64,000 bases of DNA, from positions 1-64,000 of the forward strand of contig CAVTGO010000018.1 in NCBI GenBank assembly GCA_963734275.1. Reading direction: 5' to 3'. The notes beneath the pieces are model-generated. The model saw only the letters and a program-made list of their open reading frames with translations. It was not told where the DNA came from and did no database searches. Numbering within the stretch: position 1 is the first letter of the stretch; every line of letters begins with the position of its first letter. This DNA is from CAVTGO01 sp963734275 (GTDB taxonomy: Bacteria > Actinomycetota > UBA4738 > HRBIN12). Below, piece by piece: positions 45,257 to 52,982 of this stretch. Position numbers and translations under genes: made by a program.

Positions 45257-45586
45257 ATGAGCACCTTCGAGATCATCCCTGATGGGCACGGCTTCATCGT
45301 GTCGGGCGAGCTGGACCTGGCCAATGCGCGTGAGTTCACTGCTGCCTTGCGGGACGCGCTTCCCATCGGAGGCCCGGTGACGGTAGACATGAGGCCACTT
45401 AGGTTCATGGACTCGTCCGGTATCCAGACGATCGTCGCAGCGGCGAGGGTCGCGCCAGACGCTTGCATCGTCCTTCACGGCGTCCACGATGAGGTCGAGA
45501 AAGTCGTTACGTTAACCGGCATCGAGGTGATCAGAAACCTCCACGTCGTCCCCTGCACGGTCGGCGTTCCGCCACCAACGGCTTAG
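45257..45586 (+). CDS. STAS-domain anti-anti-sigma-like protein
   Basis: 109 residues. FIVSGELDLANAREFTAALRD, VTVDMRPLRFMDSSGIQTIVAAAR and GIEVIRNLHVV follow the SpoIIAA/RsbV pattern, with the phosphorylatable serine in DSSG. It would release a sigma factor by binding an anti-sigma kinase, but no RsbW-like kinase is in the window. Lies inside the tRNA-Asn element, so it may be cargo. Confidence 0.8.
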   Translation: MSTFEIIPDGHGFIVSGELDLANAREFTAALRDALPIGGPVTVDMRPLRFMDSSGIQTIVAAARVAPDACIVLHGVHDEVEKVVTLTGIEVIRNLHVVPCTVGVPPPTA

Positions 45587-45653
45587 GAGCGGGAGCGGAC
45601 TGAAGCAATCGGTACCCCAAGCTGCCTTGCGGCGGAGGCTAGTGGAATGGATG

Positions 45654-45671
45654 TGTCCCGCATGTGTCCCA
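45654..45671. repeat. Paired TGTCCC sites near the right end of the tRNA-Asn element
   Basis: TGTCCCGCATGTGTCCCA: two TGTCCC cores 10 nt apart, 113 bp before the degenerate att copy. The tRNA-Met element has a similar pair (TTGTCCCGTCTCTGTCCCGT) near both ends. Likely integrase arm sites. The 286 bp from 45587 to 45872 hold no supported gene. Confidence 0.4.
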
Positions 45672-45784
45672 CGACGGACGGCAGTAAGTTGCAAGAGGTC
45701 GGTCCAGGCTGGTCAGTAAAGATGCTGGTCAATGAACTTTCGGTCTGATTCGCCCTTGCTCTCGAAACGGCCTGAATCAGACTC

Positions 45785-45819
45785 AATCCGTAGGTTGCGA
45801 GAAGTCCGCCCCCGGAGCT
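45785..45819 (+). repeat. Right att-like degenerate copy of tRNA-Asn 3' end
   Basis: AATCCGTAGGTTG and CCCCGGAGCT flank a shortened middle (CGAGAAGTCCGC in place of TGGGTTCAAGTCCCAC). It cannot fold as a T-arm, so it is a scar and not a gene. Confidence 0.5.
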
Positions 45820-45872
45820 GCAAACGTGCAGGTCGGCCTGTTTCGAAGGGCGATTCGTGGTAAACCGACCGT

Positions 45873-46193
45873 GTGGGTCTCATCCGCCTGCGTTTCGTCA
45901 CCGATCACCGCGTTGCCACGAGAAGCCCCGTAGGCAAGTGGTTCGATCGTCTGGTCGTACTACTCGGGATCGCATGCATCGTGATGCTCCTGATCGGCCC
46001 CGACGCGATCCCCCTACGACTCATCGTGGCGACGTGGGCAGTGTTCGGGGTGCTCTGCCTCATCGAAGCCAGGCCCCGGCTGGTGAAGCGACTGCGGAGC
46101 CTCCTTATCCTCGCAGGCCTCAGGGACGGCGGTCCCGTCGATCGCTCCGCAACCGAGGTCGCTGAGGAAGGAACCGATGTCAGCCATGATTAG
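45873..46193 (+). CDS. Small two-helix membrane protein
   Basis: 106 residues from GTG at 45873. A basic N-terminus, two helices (LVVLLGIACIVMLLIGPDAI and LRLIVATWAVFGVLCLIEA) and a basic/acidic tail. First gene outside the tRNA-Asn element. No family recognised. The 186 bp after it hold nothing I can identify. Confidence 0.5.
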   Translation: MGLIRLRFVTDHRVATRSPVGKWFDRLVVLLGIACIVMLLIGPDAIPLRLIVATWAVFGVLCLIEARPRLVKRLRSLLILAGLRDGGPVDRSATEVAEEGTDVSHD

Positions 46194-46379
46194 CGCACTT
46201 CGTCGGCAAGGAGGCCCGAGGCGATCGCGAACCCGGAGCCGCCCCCAAGCCCTTATTGCCGCGAAACGCGTTCCATGAACGAGCCCGCTGGGGACGCACC
46301 CTTCGCGGGAGGGCGGCCGCCCGAGGGGAACCGGAGCCGGATGAGGTGATGGTGATCCCTTGATCCCGACCCGCGCACG

Positions 46380-47156
46380 CTAGGCGCGATCGGGGCGTGC
46401 GCGGGGCAGGGCAGATGCCGCGGCGTCTCGGAGCAGATCGGCGTCGCTCGCCACGCCCACGAACCGGAACCCACGCGCCTGCATCTCGAGGGCTCGCTCG
46501 GGGTGTGGCGCGTGGACGCCGGCCACGATGCCACTCCGACTCGCGGCCTCGAGGACCGTGTCCAGCGCCTCGAGGAGGTCGGGAGCCGTGAGGTCGGCAA
46601 ACGATCCAAGCCCGAGGGCGAGGCTCAGGTCCGCCGGACCCACGTACAGCCCGTTGAGCCCGGGGGTCGAGGCGATCTCGGCCAGGTTCGCGAACCCCTC
46701 GGCGGTCTCGATCATCGCGAACACGAGGACGGCCTCGTTGGCTCGCTCCGTTTGCTCACGTCCGACGCCGAACGCCGCGCGCACCGGGCCGTAGCTGCGC
46801 CGGCCGATGGGCGGGTACCGACACGCTCGCACCAAGGCGCCGGCCTCGGCGCCGGTGTCGACCATCGGGCAGATCACGCCCCGCGCGCCGAGGTCCAGCG
46901 CCCGCATCATCACCGCCGGGTCGTTCCACGGCGCGCGGACGAACGGTGTGACCCCGGTTGGCTCCAGGGCGGCGAGGATCGGCGCCAGCGTGTCCAGCGT
47001 GGCCGTGCCGTGCTGGAGATCCACCGAGACCCAGTCGAAGCCGGCGGCGGCAACGGCCCCGGCGGAGGCGGGACCTTCGAGGGTCAGCCAGGCGCCGAGG
47101 GCGGCATCGCGGCGCTCCCAGCGTTCCCGGACCCGGTCGGTCGGCACGGCGCGCAT
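46380..47156 (-). CDS. HpcH/HpaI-family class II aldolase
   Basis: 258 residues from ATG at 47156. FDWVSVDLQHGTATLDTL, VTPFVRAPWNDPAVMMRALDLGARGVICPMV, ETAEGFANLAEIASTPGL and YVGPADLSLALG are the metal and substrate blocks of 2-oxo-3-deoxy-acid/4-hydroxy-2-oxovalerate-type aldolases. The exact substrate is not readable and no pathway partner is adjacent. Confidence 0.85.
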   Translation of the reverse strand: MRAVPTDRVRERWERRDAALGAWLTLEGPASAGAVAAAGFDWVSVDLQHGTATLDTLAPILAALEPTGVTPFVRAPWNDPAVMMRALDLGARGVICPMVDTGAEAGALVRACRYPPIGRRSYGPVRAAFGVGREQTERANEAVLVFAMIETAEGFANLAEIASTPGLNGLYVGPADLSLALGLGSFADLTAPDLLEALDTVLEAASRSGIVAGVHAPHPERALEMQARGFRFVGVASDADLLRDAAASALPRARPDRA

Positions 47157-47257
47157 CGTAGCCGGACGCGAGGTTCGCGGCCTCGGCAAGGGCCCGCAAC
47201 TACCAGGCAAGGACCCGCAAGTCCGCTCGCGAGGCCCCGCCGTACCCTGAGATGGAA

Positions 47258-47306
47258 GGTCCGGAGCTCGGTACCTTGACCCTCTCTCCGTTCCGAGCTC
47301 CGGACC
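47258..47306. terminator. 14-bp inverted repeat between two minus-strand genes
   Basis: GGTCCGGAGCTCGG (47258-47271) pairs perfectly with CCGAGCTCCGGACC (47293-47306) around a 21-nt loop. It lies 30 bp past the stop of the binding-protein gene, where a terminator is expected. The large loop and the palindromic arm (CCGAGCTCGG-like) also allow a protein-binding site. Confidence 0.5.
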
Positions 47307-47336
47307 ATTCCCTTTGCTCCCTCTGCGGGACGCGCG

Positions 47337-49238
47337 CTACGCCGCTCCCTCGGCGAGCGCGATGCGGTCGAGCGCCGGCAAGCCGGCGAACTGGTCGAAG
47401 CTCCAGCCCACCACCCGCTGCGAGACCACGACCACGTTGTTGTCGAACAGGTAGGGCACCCAGGGCACGACCTCCTCCATCAGGTACGTGTCCAGGTCCG
47501 CCCAGCACTGCACGCGCTCGTCGCCCGTAAGCGCGATGCAGGTGTTGATCTGGTCCTCGGCGCTCGGGACCGGGATCGATCCGTCGTACCCGCGCTCCTC
47601 GAGCATCTCGGGTGTGATGCCGACCAACGTGTCGTTGCAACACGCCTCGGGTCCGATGGCGGCCTGCCCGAACAGCGGCGGTCCGAAGGTGAACCCATCG
47701 GGGTAGTCCTTGCCCCACGACACGCTGGGGCACAGGCCCCAGTGCGAGTTCGGATCCTCGCACTTCGAGTACATCGTGGTGCGCTCGAACGACTGCGTGT
47801 CCAGGGTGATCCCGAGCGGCTCCAGGCTCTGCTGCAGCAGCGCGGTCTGGTCCGGGTAGGGGTCGGACTCGTCGGTGAAGGTGAGGACCCCGTCGCACAC
47901 CGGGTCGTCACACACGCCGTCGCCGTCGGTGTCGTAGGCCGACTGGGCCATCTCGGCCTTGGCGGCTGCGATGTCGCCGCGCCCGTTCGGCGTCGCGTAC
48001 GGATCGTAGTCGACCAACAGGTTGCTCTCGAGGCTGTCCACCATGATGTGGCCGGCCAGCTCTCCGAACAGCGGCCCGCCTCGCAACTGGCGATACCCCT
48101 CCTTGTCCAGCGCGAGGTTCAGCGCCTTGCGGACGTGGACGTCGTCGAACGGCGGTGTTGCCAGGTTCATCTCGATGAACCGCACCGCGTCCGAGGGGTC
48201 CGAGTGGATCTGGTCGGACAGCTCCGGGTCGACCGAGTAGCGCTGGACCTGCTGGGCCGGGGGCACCCCGTCGAAGACCATGTCGATCTCGCCGGCGTCC
48301 ACCTTCAGCGCCAGGTCGGCCTCGTCGCCTCCGATCGTGACCTCGATCCGGTCGACGTAGCCCTCGCGCAGATCGTCGGTGTCGGGATCGTACGACGGGT
48401 TGCGGACCAGGACGATCGAGCGGCCGACGTCGTAGCCGGACACCGGATCTTGATCCTCGGCCGGGACCGTGAAGTCGAGCTCGTCTGTCCCCTCGAACAT
48501 GTACGGTCCGGTCCCGATCAGGAACCGCCCATAGTTGGCGTCGTGGCCCTCGGCCACGCCCAGGCGCGCGTTGGGGTCGTCCGGGTTCGGCGGGATCGGC
48601 GCGGCGGCCGGCATCGCCATCCGGTAGGGCAGGTCTCCGGTCGGCTCGGTCGTACGGATCACCAGGGTGAGGTCGTCGACGGCCTCCATCCCGCTGATCG
48701 TGTCGGCCTCGCCGTCGGCGAACTCCTCGAACCCCTCGATCGCCGAGTAGTAGAAGTTGTACCCCCCGGCGGCGCACTGGCTGCACGCCTCGCGCTCCAT
48801 CGCGCGGATGAAGTCCTGCGCGGTCACCGTCACCTCCTGGAGCGGGGGCGAGTAGGTGACGTCCGGCTTCAGCGTGAACGTCCACGTGAGGCCGTCGGCC
48901 GAGCTCTCGGGCAACGCGGCCGCGAGATCCGGCCGGACCTCGGCGCCGCCGTCGGCGGTGGTAGCCCCGTTGTAGGACAGGAGGGTGCGGAGCAGGCAGC
49001 AGCGGTAGAACTCCCACGCCACCGCGTAGTACTCCTTCTGCGGATCGAACGCCTCCTGCATGTCGGACAGCAAGGCCATCTTCAGCGTGCCGCCAACCGG
49101 GAGCTCCTCGCTCCCCGTCGTGCCGGTGCCGTTCGTCGCACCCGGTGGAGTGTCGTCGCCGTCGTCACCGCCGCAGGCGCTCGCGACGAGCGCGAACACC
49201 AGGACGAACGCGACGGACCACAGAGGTCGTCTGGGCAT
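47337..49238 (-). CDS. Family 5 extracellular solute-binding lipoprotein (oligopeptide/nickel type)
   Basis: 633 residues. Lipobox ALVASACGGDD, acidic Gly/Thr linker, then the SBP_bac_5 fold: GGTLKMALLSDMQEAFDP, FTLKPDVTYSPP, TVTAQDFIRAMERE, GTGPYMFEG, VRKALNLALDKEGYRQL. Nine or more cysteines, several paired closely (CCLLR, CSQC, CCNDT), are unusual for this family. It would deliver a peptide or similar ligand to an ABC permease, but no permease or ATPase genes are here. The divergent-looking AraC gene lies immediately upstream on the same strand. Confidence 0.85.
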   Translation of the reverse strand: MPRRPLWSVAFVLVFALVASACGGDDGDDTPPGATNGTGTTGSEELPVGGTLKMALLSDMQEAFDPQKEYYAVAWEFYRCCLLRTLLSYNGATTADGGAEVRPDLAAALPESSADGLTWTFTLKPDVTYSPPLQEVTVTAQDFIRAMEREACSQCAAGGYNFYYSAIEGFEEFADGEADTISGMEAVDDLTLVIRTTEPTGDLPYRMAMPAAAPIPPNPDDPNARLGVAEGHDANYGRFLIGTGPYMFEGTDELDFTVPAEDQDPVSGYDVGRSIVLVRNPSYDPDTDDLREGYVDRIEVTIGGDEADLALKVDAGEIDMVFDGVPPAQQVQRYSVDPELSDQIHSDPSDAVRFIEMNLATPPFDDVHVRKALNLALDKEGYRQLRGGPLFGELAGHIMVDSLESNLLVDYDPYATPNGRGDIAAAKAEMAQSAYDTDGDGVCDDPVCDGVLTFTDESDPYPDQTALLQQSLEPLGITLDTQSFERTTMYSKCEDPNSHWGLCPSVSWGKDYPDGFTFGPPLFGQAAIGPEACCNDTLVGITPEMLEERGYDGSIPVPSAEDQINTCIALTGDERVQCWADLDTYLMEEVVPWVPYLFDNNVVVVSQRVVGWSFDQFAGLPALDRIALAEGAA

Positions 49239-49289
49239 GCCCTCCTCCTTCGGCCCGAGGACTTCGACCGCGGCGGCCGCCGCGGTCCT

Positions 49290-49724
49290 TCAGAAGTCCC
49301 TACGCCGAGGCTGTTTGACGAGGGCTTCGGTCCCTTGCCCGAACCTTCCGGCATCCTGCTGCCAGTCCGTCATGCGCCGGTACTGAGACGGGCTCATGCC
49401 CGTATGACGCCGGAAGGTGGTGATGAAGTGCGACAGGGAGTTGAAGCCGGATCGATGGCAGATCTGCGTCACGGTCAGCGACGAGTCCCGAAGGAGCTCG
49501 GTCGCGTGGCCGATCCGCAGGCCGATGAGGTAGCGGTACGGTGGGACGCCGTAGCGGGCCTTGAAGATGCGGGTCAGGTAGAACGGGGAAAGCGAGGCGG
49601 CGCGGGCGACGGCGTTCATGTCGAGGTCCTTGTCGAGGTTCTCCTCGAGGTAGAGGCGGACCTCCTCGGCACGCTCGCGTACGTGCCGGCTCTGCGCGTC
49701 TGTGTCCTGGAAGACCCCGAACAC
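49290..49724 (-). CDS. AraC-family regulator, DNA-binding domain only
   Basis: 144 residues from GTG at 49724 behind GAGAGGGGGG. Two helix-turn-helix units: MNAVARAASLSPFYLTRIFKARYG and VTQICHRSGFNSLSHFITTFRRHTGMSPSQYRR (each quoted in part: the second ends the usual GMSPSQYR). No ligand domain, only ~20 leading residues. It is transcribed toward the binding-protein gene with a 51-bp gap, so it probably controls it. Confidence 0.8.
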   Translation of the reverse strand: MFGVFQDTDAQSRHVRERAEEVRLYLEENLDKDLDMNAVARAASLSPFYLTRIFKARYGVPPYRYLIGLRIGHATELLRDSSLTVTQICHRSGFNSLSHFITTFRRHTGMSPSQYRRMTDWQQDAGRFGQGTEALVKQPRRRDF

Positions 49725-49891
49725 GCTTGTGACCCCCCTCTCGGTGCAATCTTACGCCCCGGTCCGTGCCTGTGGGCTTGCGGATTCCTGCCGAACTACC
49801 GTTTCCTGGAGGTGCCGAAAGGCCGATTGAGCACGGACCAACGGCCTCGTAAGATGACGGTTCCGCACCGCCCGCATCGGAGGACATCTGC

Positions 49892-50464
49892 ATGCCCGAG
49901 GACCTAACGACCGAAGACCCGACGACCGAAGAAGCGAAGGACGAGGAGTCCCCGGGGATCGTCCACGACGACATCATGAAACGGCTCCTCGACTACCAAC
50001 GGAACCTGCGTGAGGGCGCCAGCCCGGACGAGGCCGCGGAGCCCGCGGTCGCCAACCACGTGGCGCACGACACCGCCGAGAGCGCAGCCGATCGCCTGAT
50101 CGACCTCGTCGCCGCCGAGGCCGAACGCGACGTCGCGCAGGAGGCCGAACTCGAGTCGATGGTCGAGCCCGAGGCGATGGAGGTCGACGAGATCGCTGCC
50201 GTCCAGTTCGAGGAGGCCATCGCGCCCGCGGAGACGATCCCGCCCGAGGAGATCGAGAAGACGGGGGGCGAGTCGTCCACGTCCTCCAGGGTCGCGAAGG
50301 CTGAGCTCGAGGAACGGATGGCGAACCTCGAGCGCTCGTTCGACGGCATCGCCACGATGCTCGCCGCTCTCCGCCAGAGCTTCCAGGACATGGCGATCTC
50401 CGCGGACGAGCGTCTCGCCGAGATCGAGGACAAGCTCGCCGAAGCTCGCGGCCAGGTCTCGTAG
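49892..50464 (+). CDS. Acidic coiled-coil protein of unknown function
   Basis: 190 residues, strongly acidic. A repetitive N-terminus (EDLTTEDPTTEEAKDEE), a middle helix, and a C-terminal coiled coil (ELEERMANLERSFDGIATML, ISADERLAEIEDKLAEA). No signal peptide. A TAAGAT box lies at 49850-49855. Ends 52 bp before tRNA-Met. No family recognised. Confidence 0.6.
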   Translation: MPEDLTTEDPTTEEAKDEESPGIVHDDIMKRLLDYQRNLREGASPDEAAEPAVANHVAHDTAESAADRLIDLVAAEAERDVAQEAELESMVEPEAMEVDEIAAVQFEEAIAPAETIPPEEIEKTGGESSTSSRVAKAELEERMANLERSFDGIATMLAALRQSFQDMAISADERLAEIEDKLAEARGQVS

Positions 50465-50516
50465 GTCCGGCTTCCGCAGCGTCGACCGTTACCCGGGGTG
50501 CGAGAATGGTCCCGCA

Positions 50517-50590
50517 GGGGCGGTAGCTCAATAGGTCAGAGCGGCAGACTCATAATCTGTTGGTTCCAGGTTCAAGTCCTGGCCGCCCCA
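50517..50590 (+). tRNA. tRNA-Met (CAT), elongator or tRNA-Ile2
   Basis: Acceptor GGGGCGG (50517-50523) pairs with CCGCCCC (50583-50589), discriminator A. The anticodon loop is CTCATAA with CAT at 50551-50553; T-arm CCAGGTTCAAGTCCTGG. It lacks the initiator's three GC pairs in the anticodon stem. Whether it is Met or lysidine-modified Ile cannot be told here. Its 3' half is the left end of a 50-bp direct repeat. Confidence 0.92.
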
Positions 50591-50596
50591 CGGTCG
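50547..50596 (+). repeat. attL: 50-bp repeat, left copy
   Basis: Starts in the anticodon stem (GACTCATAATCTG) and runs 6 nt past the tRNA (CGGTCG). Identical over all 50 bases to 53336-53385. Flanking bases differ on both sides (A/G before, T/G after), which fixes the limits. Confidence 0.9.
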
Positions 50597-50649
50597 TTCC
50601 CTCTGGTCGGTCGCCATATGGATGAGCCGAGGTTGATCGCACATCGCAG

Positions 50650-50671
50650 CTTGTCCCGTCTCTGTCCCGTC
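50650..50671. repeat. Left TGTCCC-pair repeat (candidate arm site)
   Basis: CTTGTCCCGTCTCTGTCCC plus GTC: identical 22 bases recur at 53218-53239. Two TGTCCCGT cores 11 nt apart in each copy. Likely integrase arm-type binding sites. Confidence 0.6.
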
Positions 50672-50739
50672 CTAGGATGTCTTTGTCGCCGCCCCGCCGT
50701 GCGGTTGACCGGGGTTGATGATCCAGGCGTACGCCTCCG

Positions 50740-50832
50740 CTAGCTGCAGGACCCCCCTGCGTGGCCCTGGGCATCGGGGTGCTTGTCGATTTCGTCCAGG
50801 ATCTTCTGCAACACGCTGTCTAGATCTGCCAT
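50740..50832 (-). CDS. Possible 30-residue protein following the integrase remnant
   Basis: From ATG at 50832, behind AGGGGAGG: MADLDSVLQKILDEIDKHPD then AQGHAGGSCS. It starts about 14 nt after the integrase stop, so it may have been coexpressed with it. An amphipathic acidic helix; no family recognised. Confidence 0.35.
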   Translation of the reverse strand: MADLDSVLQKILDEIDKHPDAQGHAGGSCS

Positions 50833-50846
50833 CTGACCCTCCCCTT

Positions 50847-51104
50847 CTACAGTCGGACGAAATGTCGTGTCTCTACAGCCTCGTCGAGTCGGGTGGCAAG
50901 GTCGTCCAGGTCGGCGTCGAAGATGTGGCCGTACACGGTCAGCGTGAATGCCGCCGACGCGTGGCCAAGCACCATCTGCACGGTCTTTGGAGAGGCTCCG
51001 GCGTGGATCATCGCCGCAGCCGCGCTGTGGCGCAGGACGTGGATGCCGACAGGTGGAAGCCCCACTCGCTCGAGCGCAGGGAGCCAGAACCGCGAGCGGA
51101 AGGC
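50847..51104 (-). pseudogene. Tyrosine-recombinase integrase, C-terminal fragment
   Basis: RFWLPALERVGLPPVGIHVL leads into LRHSAAAAMIHAGASPKTVQ, then MVLGHASAAFTLTVYGHIFD: the Arg (LRH), His (GHAS) and Tyr (VYGH) of the catalytic domain are kept, ending DDLATRLDEAVETRHFVRL. The N-terminal arm- and core-binding domains and the first catalytic Arg are missing; sequence upstream switches to an opposite-strand fragment at ~51105. It cannot be active. Confidence 0.8.
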
Positions 51105-51110
51105 GGAACG

Positions 51111-51181
51111 AGTTGCTCATCGACCTCGAGGAGGACAAGGCGGCTCGAGCGATCGTGATCGGGCTGCTCCGCGAACGCTAG
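51111..51181 (+). pseudogene. C-terminal fragment with the LLIDLEED motif
   Basis: NELLIDLEEDKAARAIVIGL and LRER before TAG. No start or upstream coding on this strand; it abuts the integrase fragment, so recombination joined two broken genes. Related to the remnant at 44800-45000 beside tRNA-Asn. Confidence 0.45.
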
Positions 51182-51362
51182 TCCAGCGGGGAATGGGACC
51201 GCTTCGGCCTCAAGCGAAGATGGCATGTTGCTGCGCGGAGGTCCCCCCGCCGACCAACGGGAGGCTCACGAACCTAGAACTCGAAAGGTCCACCGGGTCC
51301 CTCGCCGTGACGGACGAGCCAGAGGACGAGGCCACGAGGGCCGGTCCGAGTCGCTCCCGCTT

Positions 51363-52028
51363 TCAGCGTCGCCGCAGGCGAGGAAATACCCTGCCGGTCC
51401 GATGCAGATACGCCTCGGCCTCGGCTCCGTGCCGCCGTCGCAGGTCGGCCTCCTCGTCGCGCATCCACAACGTCACCGGTCTGGGCTCCCAGACCATCGA
51501 GTAGGGGACGACGACGAGCAAGGCGAGGTAGTTCAGGCTCACGAGGAACGTTCCGACCGGCACGAGGAAGAAGTGGATGTAGAAGGGATGCCGCACGTGG
51601 CGGTGCACGCCGGTCGTCATCAGGGCTCGCTCGTCGACGGCCAGCCGGTAGACGTTGATCGCGAGCTTGCGGCCCACGCCGATGAGGATCGTCAGGCCGA
51701 TGACGCAGAGCACCACGCCCGCGACCTGCAGGACGAGGTCCGGACCGGCGAAGAACGAGAGCGTCGTCGAGTACACGACCTCGAGCGGGTAGACGAAGCG
51801 GTCGATCACGAACAGCAGCGGGATCGACGCGACGAGCACCACCATCGTCACCCGCCACGCTCGGAGGCCCCGCGAGACACCACGAGCCTTCTGCGCGTCG
51901 AGCTCCCGCCGGCGCGCAACGGTGACGTGGGAGTTCTCCCAGCGCGAGAGCACTGCCCAGAAGACGCCGACGAGCGCCCAGACGACGCCGACGAGCGCCG
52001 CCACGACGTCCGCGGGGAGGCGGCTCAC
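51363..52028 (-). CDS. Isoprenylcysteine carboxyl methyltransferase-like membrane protein
   Basis: 221 residues, about five membrane helices (VVAALVGVVWALVGVFWAVL, VTMVVLVASIPLLFVIDRFV, LVLQVAGVVLCVIGLTILIG, FFLVPVGTFLVSLNYLALLV). The C-terminal GVHRHVRHPFYIHFF and EEADLRRRHGAEAEAYLHRTGRVFP match the SAM-binding ICMT/PEMT signature (RHPxY, E..L...hG..Y..Y....RF.P). Cargo of the tRNA-Met element. The bacterial substrate is unknown, perhaps a lipid or prenyl carrier. Confidence 0.75.
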   Translation of the reverse strand: MSRLPADVVAALVGVVWALVGVFWAVLSRWENSHVTVARRRELDAQKARGVSRGLRAWRVTMVVLVASIPLLFVIDRFVYPLEVVYSTTLSFFAGPDLVLQVAGVVLCVIGLTILIGVGRKLAINVYRLAVDERALMTTGVHRHVRHPFYIHFFLVPVGTFLVSLNYLALLVVVPYSMVWEPRPVTLWMRDEEADLRRRHGAEAEAYLHRTGRVFPRLRRR

Positions 52029-52319
52029 CTCAGGTCAGGATCGAGCATCGCCACGTCGCGGGACACGCTTGGCGACCTCCCTGTCGCTCCCGTCGTTGTG
52101 GCGGGGCAGGCGGAGGGAAACCCGGCCGTTCAGGCTGCAGACCCTAGCCCCGCCGCGGACGATACTACGGACAGCCGCGAGTCGGAAGGGGAGAACGTGC
52201 CGCAGACGTGCCGCAGGACGGCCGTGAAATACCGGAACCGTGACTAGTCCTGTCAACGGCTGTGAGTGCGCTGACCAGCGTGAACATGGGTCGCCGCAGG
52301 TGAGAGACCCTGCCTGGGC

Positions 52320-52336
52320 TTCCCTGACACGGAAGA
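52320..52336 (+). repeat. 17-bp direct repeat, left copy
   Basis: TTCCCTGACACGGAAGA, identical at 52964-52980; the two bracket the SnoaL-like gene (52487-52879) and so may mark a small insertion of about 645 bp within the element. Confidence 0.5.
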
Positions 52337-52344
52337 GGTCAGAC

Positions 52345-52365
52345 GTTCAAGTCCTCTAGCCCCCA
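52345..52365 (+). other. tRNA 3'-end-like fragment
   Basis: GTTCAAGTCCTCTAGCCCCC plus A resembles a T-loop (GTTCAAGTC) followed by an acceptor 3' strand and discriminator. No 5' half is nearby, so it is not a gene. Could be an att scar from a different tRNA site carried in by a nested element. Confidence 0.35.
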
Positions 52366-52486
52366 CTAACAAAGTCCGTGCCCACGCGCCCTGTCCCGGT
52401 CGGAGTTCCGAGCGCCGTCGCATTTAGGGCTCCACGCAGCCGGACTTGGGCGTCTCGGGGGCCCTTGGGTGGTCTGGAGCCTGCTT

Positions 52487-52879
52487 CTAGGGGGTCAACG
52501 CAGCATCGGCGGCCGCTTGGTCCTGGCCCGTGAGCCACGCCTCGGTGGCGATGCCATCCTTCACGTGCCAGACGTGTACGCCCTTGCCCCGGTACTTATG
52601 CGGCTGCTCCCACCACGACTCGACCATGACCACCGCGTGCTCGTCGTCGGCGAGCAGGCCGTGGATCTCCTGGCCGAACGTTCCCGCGGTGAGCTCGGCG
52701 AGCTGCGCGAAGGTCCCGAAGACCGCGTCCTTACCCGCGAGGTCTCCCGAGAGTGGGCCGTTGCCCGCCTGGTGCCAGGCGATGTCGTCGGCGAAGAGCG
52801 ACGCGACCTTCTCCATGTCCCCGGCCGCGAACGCCTCGTATCCCTTCCGCAACGCCTCGGCGTTCGGATGATCACCCAT
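52487..52879 (-). CDS. SnoaL-like (NTF2-fold) protein
   Basis: 130 residues from ATG at 52879 (MGDHPNAEALRKGYEAFAAG), behind a GGAAAGG-like site. DMEKVASLFADDIAWHQAG, LAGKDAVFGTFAQLAE and VVMVESWWEQPHKYRG are typical of the polyketide-cyclase-like/NTF2 superfamily. Role unknown. Bracketed by 17-bp repeats. Confidence 0.7.
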   Translation of the reverse strand: MGDHPNAEALRKGYEAFAAGDMEKVASLFADDIAWHQAGNGPLSGDLAGKDAVFGTFAQLAELTAGTFGQEIHGLLADDEHAVVMVESWWEQPHKYRGKGVHVWHVKDGIATEAWLTGQDQAAADAALTP

Positions 52880-52963
52880 TTCCCTGCCTTTCCTCCTGCG
52901 GACTCGGCCCAACGCTACTGCCGGACGAGACATGAACGCAACCCGTCACCATTGCCACCGCCT

Positions 52964-52980
52964 TTCCCTGACACGGAAGA
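52964..52980 (+). repeat. 17-bp direct repeat, right copy
   Basis: Identical to 52320-52336. Ends 2 bp before the stop of the 69-residue ORF. Confidence 0.5.
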
Positions 52981-52982
52981 CG

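Larger units (their letters stand above)
44612..45819. mobile_element. Decayed tRNA-Asn-integrated element
   Basis: The tRNA 3' end (44612-44650) recurs in damaged form at 45785-45819: AATCCGTAGGTTG matches exactly, then 4 nt are lost, then CCCCGGAGCT matches exactly. Between them are a fragment with the LLIDLEED motif, a STAS-domain gene with its own promoter, and a TGTCCC pair near the right end. No integrase remains. The layout matches the better preserved element at tRNA-Met. Confidence 0.5.
52029..52486. other. Non-coding 458 bp with repeat and tRNA-like scar
   Basis: I see no supportable gene. It contains TTCCCTGACACGGAAGA (52320-52336), repeated at 52964-52980, and the tRNA-like 3' end at 52345-52365. 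These suggest earlier insertions or rearrangements inside the element. Confidence 0.5.

Noticed and set aside
47742..49907. Plus-strand ORF of 721 codons opposite the binding protein
   Set aside because: Antisense to a clear lipoprotein binding protein; no domain; composition of a shadow.
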